From assembly GCA_016901395.1 (NCBI GenBank), contig JAEAMQ010000089.1, forward strand, positions 1-64,000: a DNA stretch of 64,000 bases. Reading direction: 5' to 3'. Origin of the DNA: Prevotella sp. Its GTDB lineage: Bacteria > Bacteroidota > Bacteroidia > Bacteroidales > Bacteroidaceae. The notes beneath the pieces are model-generated. The model searched no databases, had not been told where the DNA came from, and worked only from the letters and a program-made list of their open reading frames with translations. Positions 25,087 to 34,806 of the stretch are shown here, in pieces; position 1 is the first letter of the stretch, and each line of letters opens with the position of its first letter. The position numbers and the translations under genes are program-made.

Positions 25087-25148
25087 TGTCCATAGGTACA
25101 TTAGCCTTATCTTCTGGAGAATACAAAAAGGCAATGCACCTATGGACA
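25087..25148. repeat. 62-nt inverted repeat (hairpin) before the C11 peptidase 3' end
   Basis: TGTCCATAGGT (25087-25097) and its exact complement (25138-25148) enclose a further GCCTT/AAGGC pairing. It could fold as one extended hairpin. It lies 67 nt past the C11 peptidase stop on the minus strand and has no T-run, so it is not a standard terminator. Confidence 0.6.
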
Positions 25149-25214
25149 CATTTGAAAAACAATAAATTCTTCTATGCCTTACGATATGGGAAATCCCTGA
25201 AAAACGGCTTTTGC

Positions 25215-26462
25215 TTAATGGGTGGCTTGCCACCATCCTGTCTTCTGTTGTCCTTTTATGGCCACAGTGTTTTTACTTGGGTCAGACACGGTAATGCCTG
25301 AGTAATTGTTTACCTTTATAAAAAGTGGACTGACGAGATAGGAATAGAGTGAGTCTGTATAGGCCGTTGCCTTGATGACATTGTCAAGCTGTGAATGGAA
25401 ATCGCTTAACAGACTTGTGTTCTTGCACAGATGGTCTACATAATCGCCTAAGTCGTAGAAAATAGGTGTGCTGTATCCGTCGAGCACCTGCAGACTGTCT
25501 ACCAATGAGTCGGGCAGTGTGTAGTAGCTGTTGACGGTCTTCATAATGCTGGCCAACTTCTCCACCTGTCGGCAGTCGATGGCCGACAGCGCTCCGTAGG
25601 GATAGGTATAGCTGCTGTAAAACTGGTAGAAGCCCGATACTACGCTCTCATAGTCTGGTGTTGCACTGGCCAATGAACTCCAGATGGTTTGGTAGGGCAT
25701 ACCCAATGCCATCACCTCGGAAGTAGAAGCGATGAGGTAATTGGTGACATTGCGTAGTTCGTAGGCTGTTTCCACGTTGGCCATGTAGCAGTCGTCGAAG
25801 AGCACAAACTGCATGATCATGCCCGCATTCTGGATGCCATCGGCCAGCGAAGTGACGTTGATACCATAATTGGTATCTTCCACACTTCCGAAAAAGCGGG
25901 TAGTAGGGTAGTTCGTGCCGGTGGTGTTGCCGAACATAACAGCCTTGGATTGGGCTGCATCGGTAGGCAAAACAGCCTGTTGTTTGGACTTGTAGGGATA
26001 GTTTTCCCAGTCTTCTTTGTATGTCCATCCGCACCCATGACAACCTACCAACAGTCCGTAGTTCAACGCATAGGCATTGGATTTCACGTCATTGAGTATT
26101 TCGGTGATACCCTCAGAGGTGGTGTAGCTGTTGCCAGAATAGGTCTTGATGGGCGTGTGTACTATGTTTCCATTGTTGTAGGTTATTTCATAAAGGTCGC
26201 TTTGTGAGGTCGACCTGCTGATAAAAACCACCAATCTTCCAGACATTCCCTTCGCCTTCTTGATGGCCCCTTCGATGCTATCGAGGTTTTGAAGGAAGAT
26301 GTTGTACAGCCCCGTGCTGGTCTCCGTTCCTGACCAAGGCATGAATACAATCATGGTCTGTTTGTTGATTTCGTTGACATCAACAGACTCGTCATTGCTG
26401 CACGCCGTAAAGGCAAGTGCAGATAAGACGAGGAATAGTATCACATAGATGGACTTCTTCAT
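25215..26462 (-). CDS. Clostripain-family (C11) cysteine peptidase, lipoprotein
   Basis: A 415-residue protein. The signal peptide ends in a lipobox (AFTAC, lipidated Cys21). The C11 catalytic pair is visible: His142 in VGCHGCGW and Cys225 in LFDDCYMAN. The family cleaves after basic residues, and some Bacteroidales members are secreted or surface-exposed and self-activating. It starts 2 nt after the valS stop on the same strand, so it is probably transcribed with valS. Substrates are unknown. Confidence 0.9.
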   Translation of the reverse strand: MKKSIYVILFLVLSALAFTACSNDESVDVNEINKQTMIVFMPWSGTETSTGLYNIFLQNLDSIEGAIKKAKGMSGRLVVFISRSTSQSDLYEITYNNGNIVHTPIKTYSGNSYTTSEGITEILNDVKSNAYALNYGLLVGCHGCGWTYKEDWENYPYKSKQQAVLPTDAAQSKAVMFGNTTGTNYPTTRFFGSVEDTNYGINVTSLADGIQNAGMIMQFVLFDDCYMANVETAYELRNVTNYLIASTSEVMALGMPYQTIWSSLASATPDYESVVSGFYQFYSSYTYPYGALSAIDCRQVEKLASIMKTVNSYYTLPDSLVDSLQVLDGYSTPIFYDLGDYVDHLCKNTSLLSDFHSQLDNVIKATAYTDSLYSYLVSPLFIKVNNYSGITVSDPSKNTVAIKGQQKTGWWQATH

Positions 26463-26464
26463 AA

Positions 26465-29158
26465 TTATTTGTTTTTTAAAGCAGCCAAAGACTCTTTGAG
26501 AGACGCTATTTTCTCTTCAGAGTCGCTTTGCTTCTTGCGCTCTCGAGCTACGACAGCTTCAGGAGCATGGGCCACGAAGTTTTCGTTGGAAAGCTTCTTC
26601 TTGATGCCGGCAAGGAATCCTTCGAGATGCTGGAGCTCTTTCTCCTGCTTCTCAATCTCTGCTTCGACATCAATCAGATTGCCTACAGGCACGGCAAACT
26701 CGTCGGTGCCCACCATGAAGGCGCTGGCATCGGCAGCCTTGTCGGCTACCACGCTGATGGCACTGAGGTTGGCCATCTTGGTGATGATGCTGTTGTAGGC
26801 TTCAAAACGGTTGTTGCCGGTGGCCTGGAGTTCGAGCAGTTCCTTCTGTGCAATGTTCTTCTGATTGCGCACCATACGCACGCCAGACACCACCTGCTTC
26901 ACGAGTTCGATGTCCTCGCAGAGCTTCTGCTCTTCGGCCGAAGGTGCAGCGAGGTCGAGCGTGGCCTTCATGATGCTCTCGCCCTGCTGGCGATTGAGAA
27001 TGTGCTGCCACAGTTCTTCGGTGATGAAAGGCATGAAGGGATGAAGCATTTTCAGCAGAACGTCGAAGAAACGGAGTGTTGCCTCGTAGCTCTCCTTGTC
27101 GATGGGTTTGCCGTATTCGGGCTTCACCATCTCCAGATACCAGCTGGAAAACTCGTCCCAGAATAGGCGATAAACCGTCATCAGGGCCTCGGAGATGCGG
27201 TAACCTTTAAACTGCTCGTCCATCACGGCGTAGGCTTCCTTGAGCTTTGCCTCAAACCAGGCCACAGCTTGCCTGTTTTCTGCGGGCTGCTCCAGGTCGG
27301 CAGTCTCCCATCCCTGAACCAGACGGAAGGCATTCCAAATCTTGTTATTGAAGTTTCTTCCCTGCTCGCAGAGGCTCTCGTCGAAGAGAATGTCGTTGCC
27401 TGCCGGTGCAGAGAGCATCATGCCCATGCGCACACCGTCGGCACCAAACTTCTCGATAAGCATCAGTGGATCGGGCGAATTGCCGAGGCTCTTGCTCATC
27501 TTGCGACCGAGTTTGTCGCGAACGATACCTGTGAAATATACGTGTTTGAAGGGGAAGGTGTGGCGATACTCATATCCTGCCATAATCATTCGGGCCACCC
27601 AGAAGAAGATAATGTCTGGGCCGGTTACCAAATCGGAGGTGGGGTAGTAGTAGTTGATTTCCTCGTTGTTGGGGTTGTTCACGCCGTCGAATACGGAGAT
27701 GGGCCACAACCACGATGAGAACCATGTGTCGAGGCAGTCGCTTTCCTGTTCGAGGTCGGCGGCGGTGAGGCCCGGATTCTTCTTCTGGGCCTCGGCCAGA
27801 GCAGCCTCTGCACTCTCGGCCACCACGTAGTCGTTCTTGCCTTCGGCATCCTTGAAGTAGTAAGCCGGTATGCGATGGCCCCACCAGAGCTGTCGGGAGA
27901 TACACCAGTCCTTGATGTTCTCCAGCCAATGACGGTAGGTGTTCTTGTATTTCTTGGGGTAGAACTCGATGTCATCGTCCATCACCGGAGCAAGGGCAAT
28001 ATCGGCAAAGTGCTGCATCTTGAGGAACCACTGGGTCGAGAGCTTAGGCTCGATGGGCACATTGGTACGCTCGGAGAATCCCACCTTGTTGTCGTAGTCC
28101 TCCACTTTCTCCATGAGGCTGGCGGCTTCGAGGTCTTTCGAAATCTGTTTTCTCACCTCCATGCGGTCTTGTCCCACGTAGAGGCCGGCAGCCTCAGAGA
28201 TTGTTCCATTGTCATTGAAGATGTCGATGGTCTGCAGTCCGTGCTTCAGTCCCAGGGCGTGGTCATTGATATCGTGGGCGGGCGTTACCTTGAGGCAGCC
28301 TGTTCCAAACTGAATGTCTACGTAAGTATCCTCGATCACGGGTATGGTGCGGTTCACCAGTGGCACGATGACGTGCTTGCCCTGCAACCAGGTGTTCTTC
28401 GGGTCTTCGGGATTGATACACATGGCGGTGTCGCCCATGATGGTCTCGGGACGTGTGGTGGCCACCACGGCATAGTAGCCCTTGGCATCCTGATGCATCA
28501 CATTTTCATCGCTCTTGCGCGAAATGGTAGCCTGATCCTCGGGAGCCACATAGTATTTGAGATAGTAGAGCTTGGAATGCTCGTCCTTGTAGACCACTTC
28601 CTCGTCGGAAAGAGCGGTCTGAGCCTGCGGATCCCAGTTCACCATGCGCACGCCGCGGTATATCAATCCCTTGTTGTAAAGGTCGATAAACACCTTGATG
28701 ACACCCTCCGAACGGGTTTCGTCCATGGTGAAGGCCGTACGGTCCCAGTCGCATGAGCAGCCGAGCTTGCGCAATTGTTTGAGGATAATGCCGCCATGCT
28801 CATGGGTCCAGTCCCATGCATGCTCCAAGAATTGCTCTCGGGTGAGGTCGGTTTTCTTGATGCCCTGCTCGGCTAACTTGTTCACCACCTTGGCCTCTGT
28901 GGCGATAGAGGCATGGTCGGTGCCCGGCACCCAGCAGGCATTCTTGCCTTCCATGCGGGCACGGCGCACCAGAATATCTTGAATGGTGTTGTTCAGCATG
29001 TGCCCCATGTGGAGTACTCCTGTGACGTTGGGCGGCGGAATGACAACCGTATACGGCTCACGGCCGTCGGGCTTAGAACTGAATAGATGATTGTTCAACC
29101 AATATTCATACCATTTCGACTCTACCTCCTTGGGGTCATACTTACTTGCTAATTCCAT
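26465..29158 (-). CDS. valS: Valyl-tRNA synthetase
   Basis: An 897-residue class Ia enzyme charging tRNA-Val. HIGH motif as HMGH ([14 protein letters not shown], near 45), editing domain (about 200-350, [10 protein letters not shown]), KMSKS motif ([10 protein letters not shown]), anticodon-binding domain, and the C-terminal coiled-coil arm (about 835-895; [16 protein letters not shown]). Full length. A minus-strand -7 box TAAATTTG lies at 29209-29202, back to back with the mazG promoter. Confidence 0.97.
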   Translation of the reverse strand: MELASKYDPKEVESKWYEYWLNNHLFSSKPDGREPYTVVIPPPNVTGVLHMGHMLNNTIQDILVRRARMEGKNACWVPGTDHASIATEAKVVNKLAEQGIKKTDLTREQFLEHAWDWTHEHGGIILKQLRKLGCSCDWDRTAFTMDETRSEGVIKVFIDLYNKGLIYRGVRMVNWDPQAQTALSDEEVVYKDEHSKLYYLKYYVAPEDQATISRKSDENVMHQDAKGYYAVVATTRPETIMGDTAMCINPEDPKNTWLQGKHVIVPLVNRTIPVIEDTYVDIQFGTGCLKVTPAHDINDHALGLKHGLQTIDIFNDNGTISEAAGLYVGQDRMEVRKQISKDLEAASLMEKVEDYDNKVGFSERTNVPIEPKLSTQWFLKMQHFADIALAPVMDDDIEFYPKKYKNTYRHWLENIKDWCISRQLWWGHRIPAYYFKDAEGKNDYVVAESAEAALAEAQKKNPGLTAADLEQESDCLDTWFSSWLWPISVFDGVNNPNNEEINYYYPTSDLVTGPDIIFFWVARMIMAGYEYRHTFPFKHVYFTGIVRDKLGRKMSKSLGNSPDPLMLIEKFGADGVRMGMMLSAPAGNDILFDESLCEQGRNFNNKIWNAFRLVQGWETADLEQPAENRQAVAWFEAKLKEAYAVMDEQFKGYRISEALMTVYRLFWDEFSSWYLEMVKPEYGKPIDKESYEATLRFFDVLLKMLHPFMPFITEELWQHILNRQQGESIMKATLDLAAPSAEEQKLCEDIELVKQVVSGVRMVRNQKNIAQKELLELQATGNNRFEAYNSIITKMANLSAISVVADKAADASAFMVGTDEFAVPVGNLIDVEAEIEKQEKELQHLEGFLAGIKKKLSNENFVAHAPEAVVARERKKQSDSEEKIASLKESLAALKNK

Positions 29159-29231
29159 TTATAATTAATCTTTATACCTTGTTTATTTTATAAAAACCCT
29201 GCAAATTTACGAATTTTCCATCTAAAATACC

Positions 29232-29239
29232 TAACTTTG
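29232..29239 (+). promoter_or_regulatory. -7 box before mazG
   Basis: TAACTTTG fits TAnnTTTG. It lies 18 nt before the proposed GTG start and overlaps a TTG that could otherwise be read as the start, ruling that codon out. Confidence 0.55.
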
Positions 29240-29257
29240 CATCAAAAATATAGGAAA

Positions 29258-30163
29258 GTGCATACACGGAAAGAGAAATTGGCGGCGTTCGGTCGATTGT
29301 TAGACGTGCAACATCGATTGCGCAAAGAATGTCCGTGGGACCGTAAACAGACGTTCGAAAGCCTCCGTCCCAATACTATAGAAGAGGTGTTTGAGCTTGC
29401 TGATGCTCTGATAAAACAGGATTATCATGAGGTGATGAAGGAACTCGGCGACGTGATGGAGCATGTGATGTTCTATTCCTTGATTGGTCATGAGGACGGC
29501 GAGTTTGATATTGCTGACGTTTGTAATCAGGAGGCCGACAAGCTGATGTTCCGCCATCCATTCATTGATTGGCGTCAATCCGAAGGTGATTGGGATATCG
29601 AAAATGAGCCATTCACGGTGGCCAACCCCGGAATGAAGATGAATGGTCATGGCCAGGTGGTATACAAAGGTGAGGAAAGCAGCCTTGACCATAATCCACA
29701 GACTTCCGATGAGGTAGAACTTACCTGGGAACAGATCAAACAAAAGGAGAAGGACGGTAATGAGAGCGTGCTGAGTGGAGTGCCCAGTTCGCTGCCGTCA
29801 ATGATCAAAGCCTACCGTATTCAAGATAAAGCCCGCAATGTAGGTTTTGATTGGAAGGAGAAGGAAGACGTGTGGGACAAGGTGCGGGAAGAGCTGGACG
29901 AACTGGAAACAGAGTTGAAAAAGGATGATAAAATAAATTCCGAGAAAGAGCTCGGCGATTTTATTTTCAGTATCATCAATGCTGCAAGGCTCTATCATCT
30001 CAACCCAGACAATGCACTTGAATACACCAATCGTAAGTTTATCTCACGATTTAACTATTTGGAAGAGAAAGTGAAACAGTCGGGTAGAGAATTGGGAGAA
30101 CTGACTCTTCAAGAGATGGATGAGCTTTGGAACGAAGCAAAACAATTAGAAAAACAAAAATAA
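29258..30163 (+). CDS. mazG: Nucleoside triphosphate pyrophosphohydrolase MazG
   Basis: About 301 residues from GTG 29258 (MHTRKEKLAAFGRLL), the start that matches the family's MHTREE-type beginning and follows the -7 box; a TTG at 29237 lies inside that box. Two MazG domains are visible: the first with IEEVFELADAL and ELGDVMEHV, the second with REELDELETEL and ELGDFIFSI, each with the EExxE metal-binding pattern. The enzyme hydrolyses NTPs to NMP and pyrophosphate, cleaning the nucleotide pool. The downstream lipoprotein starts 8 nt after the stop. Confidence 0.92.
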   Translation: MHTRKEKLAAFGRLLDVQHRLRKECPWDRKQTFESLRPNTIEEVFELADALIKQDYHEVMKELGDVMEHVMFYSLIGHEDGEFDIADVCNQEADKLMFRHPFIDWRQSEGDWDIENEPFTVANPGMKMNGHGQVVYKGEESSLDHNPQTSDEVELTWEQIKQKEKDGNESVLSGVPSSLPSMIKAYRIQDKARNVGFDWKEKEDVWDKVREELDELETELKKDDKINSEKELGDFIFSIINAARLYHLNPDNALEYTNRKFISRFNYLEEKVKQSGRELGELTLQEMDELWNEAKQLEKQK

Positions 30164-30171
30164 TCACCGAT

Positions 30172-30753
30172 ATGAAAAAGTATTCTTTAGTTGTATGCAC
30201 ATCAATTGTTGCATCAATTTTTATGACATCTTTCTTGTTGACCGGTTGTAATGATAAAGCATCAAAGAAGATAGGACACGAAACAGACAGTACGGTTGTT
30301 GAAGACGTAGTGCCTGATACGACGATTTATGGTACTTGTGGCGAAGGCACTGCCATGCACTCCTTGGAATTGATCACAGATGCCGGAGACACCCTGCAAT
30401 ACATGATTGGTGAGAACGAGAATGGAGAACAGGATATCCAGGGCGGTCTTCTGGTTGGAGATCGATTGGCTGTGATCGAAGGTGAAAGTCTGGATGGGGA
30501 GAAAACGGCCCAAAAGATTATTAATCTTACGACCCTTCTCGGCAAATGGGTTAGCTTGGATAAAAACTTTGAGATACTTGAAGGGGGTGTCGTCAAGTCG
30601 AATGTCAAGGCAGAATCCAACCCATGGACAAACTGGAAGATTCTCAATGGTCAGTTGGTGCTGAACAAAGATACTTTTACTATCGACAAATTAGGTACAG
30701 ATTCGCTTTATTTAGAGAACAGACAGGGTATCTTTACTTATAAACGCCCGTAA
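30172..30753 (+). CDS. Lipoprotein with lipocalin-like C-terminal domain
   Basis: A 193-residue protein from ATG 30172; an upstream in-frame start overlaps mazG. The lipobox is LLTGC (Cys about 26). The C-terminal half begins TTLLGKWVS and continues with strands ending LENRQGIFTYKR, which resembles lipocalin-like lipoproteins common in Prevotella and Bacteroides. There is no catalytic motif. It is placed between mazG and rnz in a plus-strand run. Confidence 0.75.
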   Translation: MKKYSLVVCTSIVASIFMTSFLLTGCNDKASKKIGHETDSTVVEDVVPDTTIYGTCGEGTAMHSLELITDAGDTLQYMIGENENGEQDIQGGLLVGDRLAVIEGESLDGEKTAQKIINLTTLLGKWVSLDKNFEILEGGVVKSNVKAESNPWTNWKILNGQLVLNKDTFTIDKLGTDSLYLENRQGIFTYKRP

Positions 30754-30777
30754 GCGGTTTGTATCTCTTTAGTCTTC

Positions 30778-31692
30778 ATGGAACCATTTAAAGTGCATAT
30801 TCTGGGATGTGGAAGTGCTCTGCCCACGCTGAAACATTTTGCATCTTCACAGGTAGTGGAGGTGCGGGGTAAATTCTTTATGGTCGACTGTGGTGAGGGT
30901 ACACAGATACAACTGCGCAGAACGAGAATTAATTTCACGAAAATTCAGGCTATTTTCATTTCCCATCTTCATGGAGACCATTGCTTTGGACTGATAGGAC
31001 TGATTTCCACCTTTGGGATGTTGGGACGTACGGCCACCCTTCACGTCTATGCTCCTGCAGAGCTTGGCCCCATGCTGGATGCCCAGATGAAGATGTTTTG
31101 CAATGGTTTGGAGTTTCAGGTAGAGTTTCATGCTGTAGACACAGAGCAGCAGCAGGTGATTTATGAAGACCGAAGCGTAACGGTGGAGACCATTCCTTTA
31201 GAGCACCGCATAGCCTGTTGTGGGTATCTTTTCCGTGAAAAGCCCACCTTGCCCCACATCCGTCGCGACATGATTGATTGCTATGAGATACCCCTGAGCC
31301 AGATCGACAACATCAAGCGGGGTGCCGGATGGACCACCGCAGACGGCATAAAGATTCCCCACGAGAAATTAACAACCCCCTCTGATCCTCCACGCAGTTA
31401 TGCTTACTGCAGTGACACACGTTACATCCCCACACTTTTTCACAGACTCGAGGGGGTAGGAGTGCTCTATCATGAAGCCACTTATGATAAAGCCTGCGCA
31501 AACAGGGCAAAGTTATATTATCATTCTACTTCGGTTCAGGCAGCTTCAGTCGCGCGTGATGCCCATGTAGGCAAACTGGTTTTAGGCCATTTCAGTGCAC
31601 GCTATCAAAATGAAACCGGACTGTTGGAAGAGGCGCGTAAACTGTTTCCCAACACTATTCTTGCTAATGAGGGGTTGACACTGGATGTTTGA
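30778..31692 (+). CDS. rnz: Ribonuclease Z (tRNA 3' processing)
   Basis: A 304-residue metallo-beta-lactamase-fold nuclease that trims tRNA 3' ends. The metal motif HLHGDH is at His63, His65, Asp67 and His68 (ISHLHGDHCFG). The downstream zinc ligands appear as the Asp in YCSDTRY, His in LYHEATY, and His in LVLGHFSARY. Length matches bacterial RNase Z. It is relevant here because the tRNA genes in this window do not encode CCA and need trimming before CCA addition. Confidence 0.95.
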   Translation: MEPFKVHILGCGSALPTLKHFASSQVVEVRGKFFMVDCGEGTQIQLRRTRINFTKIQAIFISHLHGDHCFGLIGLISTFGMLGRTATLHVYAPAELGPMLDAQMKMFCNGLEFQVEFHAVDTEQQQVIYEDRSVTVETIPLEHRIACCGYLFREKPTLPHIRRDMIDCYEIPLSQIDNIKRGAGWTTADGIKIPHEKLTTPSDPPRSYAYCSDTRYIPTLFHRLEGVGVLYHEATYDKACANRAKLYYHSTSVQAASVARDAHVGKLVLGHFSARYQNETGLLEEARKLFPNTILANEGLTLDV

Positions 31693-31782
31693 GAGGTGGG
31701 TATTATTGCTTTTATATAGTTAAATAATCTTAATTGCGTACTGAATTCCTCTTTCTCTCCTGCTTTTTTATGTTTAAAACAT

Positions 31783-31790
31783 TATCTTTG
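31783..31790 (+). promoter_or_regulatory. -7 box before the sorting-domain-like gene
   Basis: TATCTTTG matches TAnnTTTG, 28 nt before ATG 31818. It shows that the first in-frame start at 31734 lies upstream of the transcription start. Confidence 0.55.
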
Positions 31791-31817
31791 CAAAAAGCAT
31801 TAAACGTAAAAGAGCTT

Positions 31818-32129
31818 ATGGCTAAAAAGATACTTCCGTTATTTTTTATGATGTTCGTATGGGCAGGTGCTCCTCTGGCAGCCAGTGCTTCGCCTGCTAT
31901 AGAAATCATTGAGAATGATTTCCAGACCATCACAATCTCTGTCAGCGACGAGTCGGTGTTGCATGTTACTGGTGCGGCAGGCCAGGCTCTTTACATTTAT
32001 AATGTAACGGGTGTGAGGGTCATGAGCATAAAAGTCGACGGCTCTGACAGGAGTTATTCGTTAAATCTACCCAAGGGATGCTATATCGTTAAGGTAGGTA
32101 AGGTTGTTCGTAAGATTTCTATCAGATAG
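31818..32129 (+). CDS. Small secreted protein resembling a lone T9SS sorting domain
   Basis: A 103-residue protein from ATG 31818, with a signal peptide (about 1-22, ending AASASPA). The mature part of about 80 residues has the pattern of a type A T9SS C-terminal domain: LYIYNVTGVRVMSI, then the LNLPKGCYIVKVGKVVRKI ending. Normally this domain is attached to a large cargo protein; here it is almost the entire protein. It may be a stand-alone beta-sandwich protein or the remnant of a longer gene. No broken cargo sequence is seen upstream. Confidence 0.65.
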   Translation: MAKKILPLFFMMFVWAGAPLAASASPAIEIIENDFQTITISVSDESVLHVTGAAGQALYIYNVTGVRVMSIKVDGSDRSYSLNLPKGCYIVKVGKVVRKISIR

Positions 32130-32147
32130 ATTTAGGTTCTGATACTT

Positions 32148-33716
32148 TTGAAAACTTACTGTTTATATTTCTTCCTTTTTATGGCCTTCTTATTACAGTC
32201 GTGTCATGAAAAGACTATGAACCCTAACCTTCGTCTCTCATTGGCAGACTATGAGAAGTTGGATACTTTTGCCTACACGTTGAATTCTCATCGAATACGT
32301 GAGGAGATAGATTCGTTGCGTCGTAATGATGAAGACTCCATGTTTGCAGATGTTTCTACTCGAAGTTATTATGTCAATAATGGTTCGTTTGTGTGGATCA
32401 GCCGAAAGGGGGTTGATGCCCGTGCAGATAGCCTGGTTGCGTGTTTACAGGGAGTGGAGGAAATGGGCTTCAGTCGAACGAAATTTCAGTTAAACCAAAT
32501 AGAGCCTGACCTTCAACGTATCAAGACATTGGATTTTGACGAGTCAGATAACCGTATCAATAAAGTTGCTGCTCGATTAGAATACAATCTGACGAAGGCT
32601 TTCCTTCGCTATGCTATTGGGCAGAAATTTGGTTTTATAAATCCTGCTTCTGTCTTCAACCACCTTGATGCCTTAGATCAGGATTCTGACAGGAAGGCCT
32701 ATCGGACACTCTTCGACTTAAAGATTCCACATGCTGACAGACAGTTTGTTGAGCTGGCTTTGCATAAAGTTCATGTGGATAGTGTGGGCTTTTTTCTTAG
32801 GGAGACCGCTCCTTCAAGCAATTTATATCATACCTTACTTAAACTGCTGCATACTCCGCAAGCAGATCAGTTGGGACGTTCAAGGGTATTGGTCAATATG
32901 GAGCGTTCCCGTTGGCGTTTGCCAGATGTTCCACAGGCTCATCAAAAGTATGTATTGGTCAATATTCCTTCTTTTCATCTCCAGGCAGTCAATGGCGATG
33001 AGATATTGAATATGCGCATTGCTTTCGGCTCATTTGAAAACAAGACTCCATTGATGATTAGTCAAGTGAAGCGTATGGATATCAATCCTCAGTGGATTAT
33101 ACCTAAAAGTATCGTCAGAAAGAGCATTCTGCCGCAGGTAGGAAATAGTCTTTATTTTCATAAGCACCAGTATTTTGTACGTCATCGCCGCACAGGGAAG
33201 TTGGTTCCTCTGCACCTTGTTTCGAGAGATATGTTGTTGGGGGGTGATTATCTTGTGGCCCAGCGTGGAGGGGAAGGGAATGCTTTAGGAAGAATTATTT
33301 TCCGATTTGACAATAATCTGTCTATCTATTTGCATGATACTTCTTCACGAGATGTGTTTGGAAGGTCCAATCGCGATGTGAGCCACGGATGTGTGAGAGT
33401 CGAAAAACCGTATGATCTGGCTGTCTTTCTATTAGCTGATAAAGATGAGAGACTGCTTGATAAAATCAGTTATTCTATGAATGCAGATGTCTCTCCATTA
33501 GGTATTCCTAAATCAGAACTTACAGAGAAGATGCGGGAGGTCTTAGATACTTTGCAACGCAAGCGCCTGATAGGACAGGTTGAGGTGAAGCCTCGTGTGC
33601 CCATTTTCATCTTCTATTTCACGTTATATCCTGGTCAAGATGGGACAATAGCATCCTATGATGATGTCTATGGGTATGATCCGGTGATTTATAAAGTATT
33701 GAAAAATTATATTTAA
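32148..33716 (+). CDS. L,D-transpeptidase (YkuD/YcbB-like), lipoprotein
   Basis: A 522-residue protein with a TTG start giving MKTYCLYFFLFMAFLLQSC, a lipoprotein signal peptide (lipobox LLQSC). The next ATG would destroy the signal. The C-terminal YkuD domain holds the catalytic motif SHGCVRV (His413, Cys415) about 20 residues after HDTSS. The large N-terminal part resembles the YcbB-type scaffold. Such enzymes make 3-3 cross-links in peptidoglycan or attach proteins to it; they act in the periplasm. It is 18 nt after the preceding small gene. Confidence 0.85.
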   Translation: MKTYCLYFFLFMAFLLQSCHEKTMNPNLRLSLADYEKLDTFAYTLNSHRIREEIDSLRRNDEDSMFADVSTRSYYVNNGSFVWISRKGVDARADSLVACLQGVEEMGFSRTKFQLNQIEPDLQRIKTLDFDESDNRINKVAARLEYNLTKAFLRYAIGQKFGFINPASVFNHLDALDQDSDRKAYRTLFDLKIPHADRQFVELALHKVHVDSVGFFLRETAPSSNLYHTLLKLLHTPQADQLGRSRVLVNMERSRWRLPDVPQAHQKYVLVNIPSFHLQAVNGDEILNMRIAFGSFENKTPLMISQVKRMDINPQWIIPKSIVRKSILPQVGNSLYFHKHQYFVRHRRTGKLVPLHLVSRDMLLGGDYLVAQRGGEGNALGRIIFRFDNNLSIYLHDTSSRDVFGRSNRDVSHGCVRVEKPYDLAVFLLADKDERLLDKISYSMNADVSPLGIPKSELTEKMREVLDTLQRKRLIGQVEVKPRVPIFIFYFTLYPGQDGTIASYDDVYGYDPVIYKVLKNYI

Positions 33717-33737
33717 AGACATAGTGTTTGTATCATT

Positions 33738-34286
33738 GTGAAAGAAATAGCCGAGGATAAGATAGTCAGTATGTTGACCGATCCCAAACTACAGCGGGAG
33801 GGTTTCTCCGTTGTGGTAAACCAATACAGCGAGCCTTTGTATTGGAAGATACGCCGTATGGTCCTTTCTCACGATGATGCCAACGATGTTTTGCAAAACA
33901 CTTTCATTAAGGCATGGAATAATTTGTCTACGTTTCAGAACAAATCGCGTTTTTCCACATGGCTATATCGTATTGCCATCAACGAGTCGCTTGACTTTCT
34001 CCGTCATCAAAAGTTGGTACAGAGGGTGAGTGCTGACGAGGACGAGACCATTGCATCTAAGTTGATGGCTGATGATTATTTTGACGGAGATGAGACGATG
34101 GCCCAACTGCAGGAAGCCATAGCTTCCCTGCCGGATGTGCAGCGCACGGTTTTCAACATGCGTTATTATGATCAGATGAAATATTCGGAGATGAGTTTAC
34201 TCTTAGATACAACAGAAGGCGCACTCAAGGCCAGCTATCATTTGGCCGTAAAAAAGATAAAAGAATATTTTGACAAAAGGGAGTGA
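33738..34286 (+). CDS. ECF-type RNA polymerase sigma factor (first)
   Basis: A 182-residue sigma-70 family protein with GTG start, 21 nt after the L,D-transpeptidase stop. Region 2 is DDANDVLQNTFIKAWNNL...FSTWLYRIAINESLDFLR; region 4 is LPDVQRTVFNMRYYDQMKYSEMSLLLDTTEGALKAS (split here for reading: the helix-turn-helix is YSEMSLLLDTTEGALKASY). It has no other domain, fitting the small ECF group. It is followed by a single-pass membrane protein and a small exported protein, an arrangement typical of envelope-stress sigma loci. A second, similar unit is at 54849. Confidence 0.92.
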   Translation: MKEIAEDKIVSMLTDPKLQREGFSVVVNQYSEPLYWKIRRMVLSHDDANDVLQNTFIKAWNNLSTFQNKSRFSTWLYRIAINESLDFLRHQKLVQRVSADEDETIASKLMADDYFDGDETMAQLQEAIASLPDVQRTVFNMRYYDQMKYSEMSLLLDTTEGALKASYHLAVKKIKEYFDKRE

Positions 34287-34401
34287 TGCGATTTTTGTGT
34301 CCTTCCCAAAAAGAGGATGGAATGTACTATTTATTGAATAAAATTCAATTTAAAATTAAACTTTTTCCTCTGTGTTTCGTCAAAGGAATAAAAGAATAGA
34401 T

Positions 34402-34788
34402 ATGGAAAGAGAAGAAAAATTCATAGAAGACAAATTTGGTCGCAGGTCGCCTTTCAAGGTGCCTGAAGGCTATTTTGATGACTTTGCTTCTCAACTGATG
34501 CAAAGACTACCCGATCGGGTCGATACTCCAACGACCAAGGTGGTTCCGATGAGGTCGTCGAGTTGGCATCGTACACGTCCTATTGCCATTGCGGCAGCCA
34601 GTATCTGTGCGGCAATTTTCAGTTTGGGCGTGTTCATGCATAATGATAAAGACCGAATGACGGGTCCAACAGCCGCAGCTACTCATGGTTCAGTTTCCTC
34701 CACTTCCTATTCGGCTGTTGATGCTATGGCTGATTATGCGATGCTGGATACTGAGGATATGTATGCCTATCTTGAGGATACCAAATAA
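34402..34788 (+). CDS. Single-pass membrane protein, putative anti-sigma factor
   Basis: A 128-residue protein from ATG 34402. It has a cytoplasmic N-terminus (EREEKFIEDKFGRRSPFKVP...YFDDFASQLMQRLP), one membrane helix (about 62-80), and a short Thr/Ser-rich outer tail. The position after an ECF sigma gene and the PF.VPEGYF..F..Q.M.R-like segment fit the small Bacteroidetes anti-sigma proteins. No zinc-binding HxxxCxxC is present, so it is not a ZAS-type factor. Function is inferred from context. Confidence 0.65.
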   Translation: MEREEKFIEDKFGRRSPFKVPEGYFDDFASQLMQRLPDRVDTPTTKVVPMRSSSWHRTRPIAIAAASICAAIFSLGVFMHNDKDRMTGPTAAATHGSVSSTSYSAVDAMADYAMLDTEDMYAYLEDTK

Positions 34789-34806
34789 TTTTTAAATATT
34801 AGTTCA

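Noticed and set aside
29237-29257. TTG start for mazG at 29237
   Set aside because: It overlaps the TAACTTTG -7 box, so it would not be in the transcript. GTG at 29258 gives the family-typical N-terminus.
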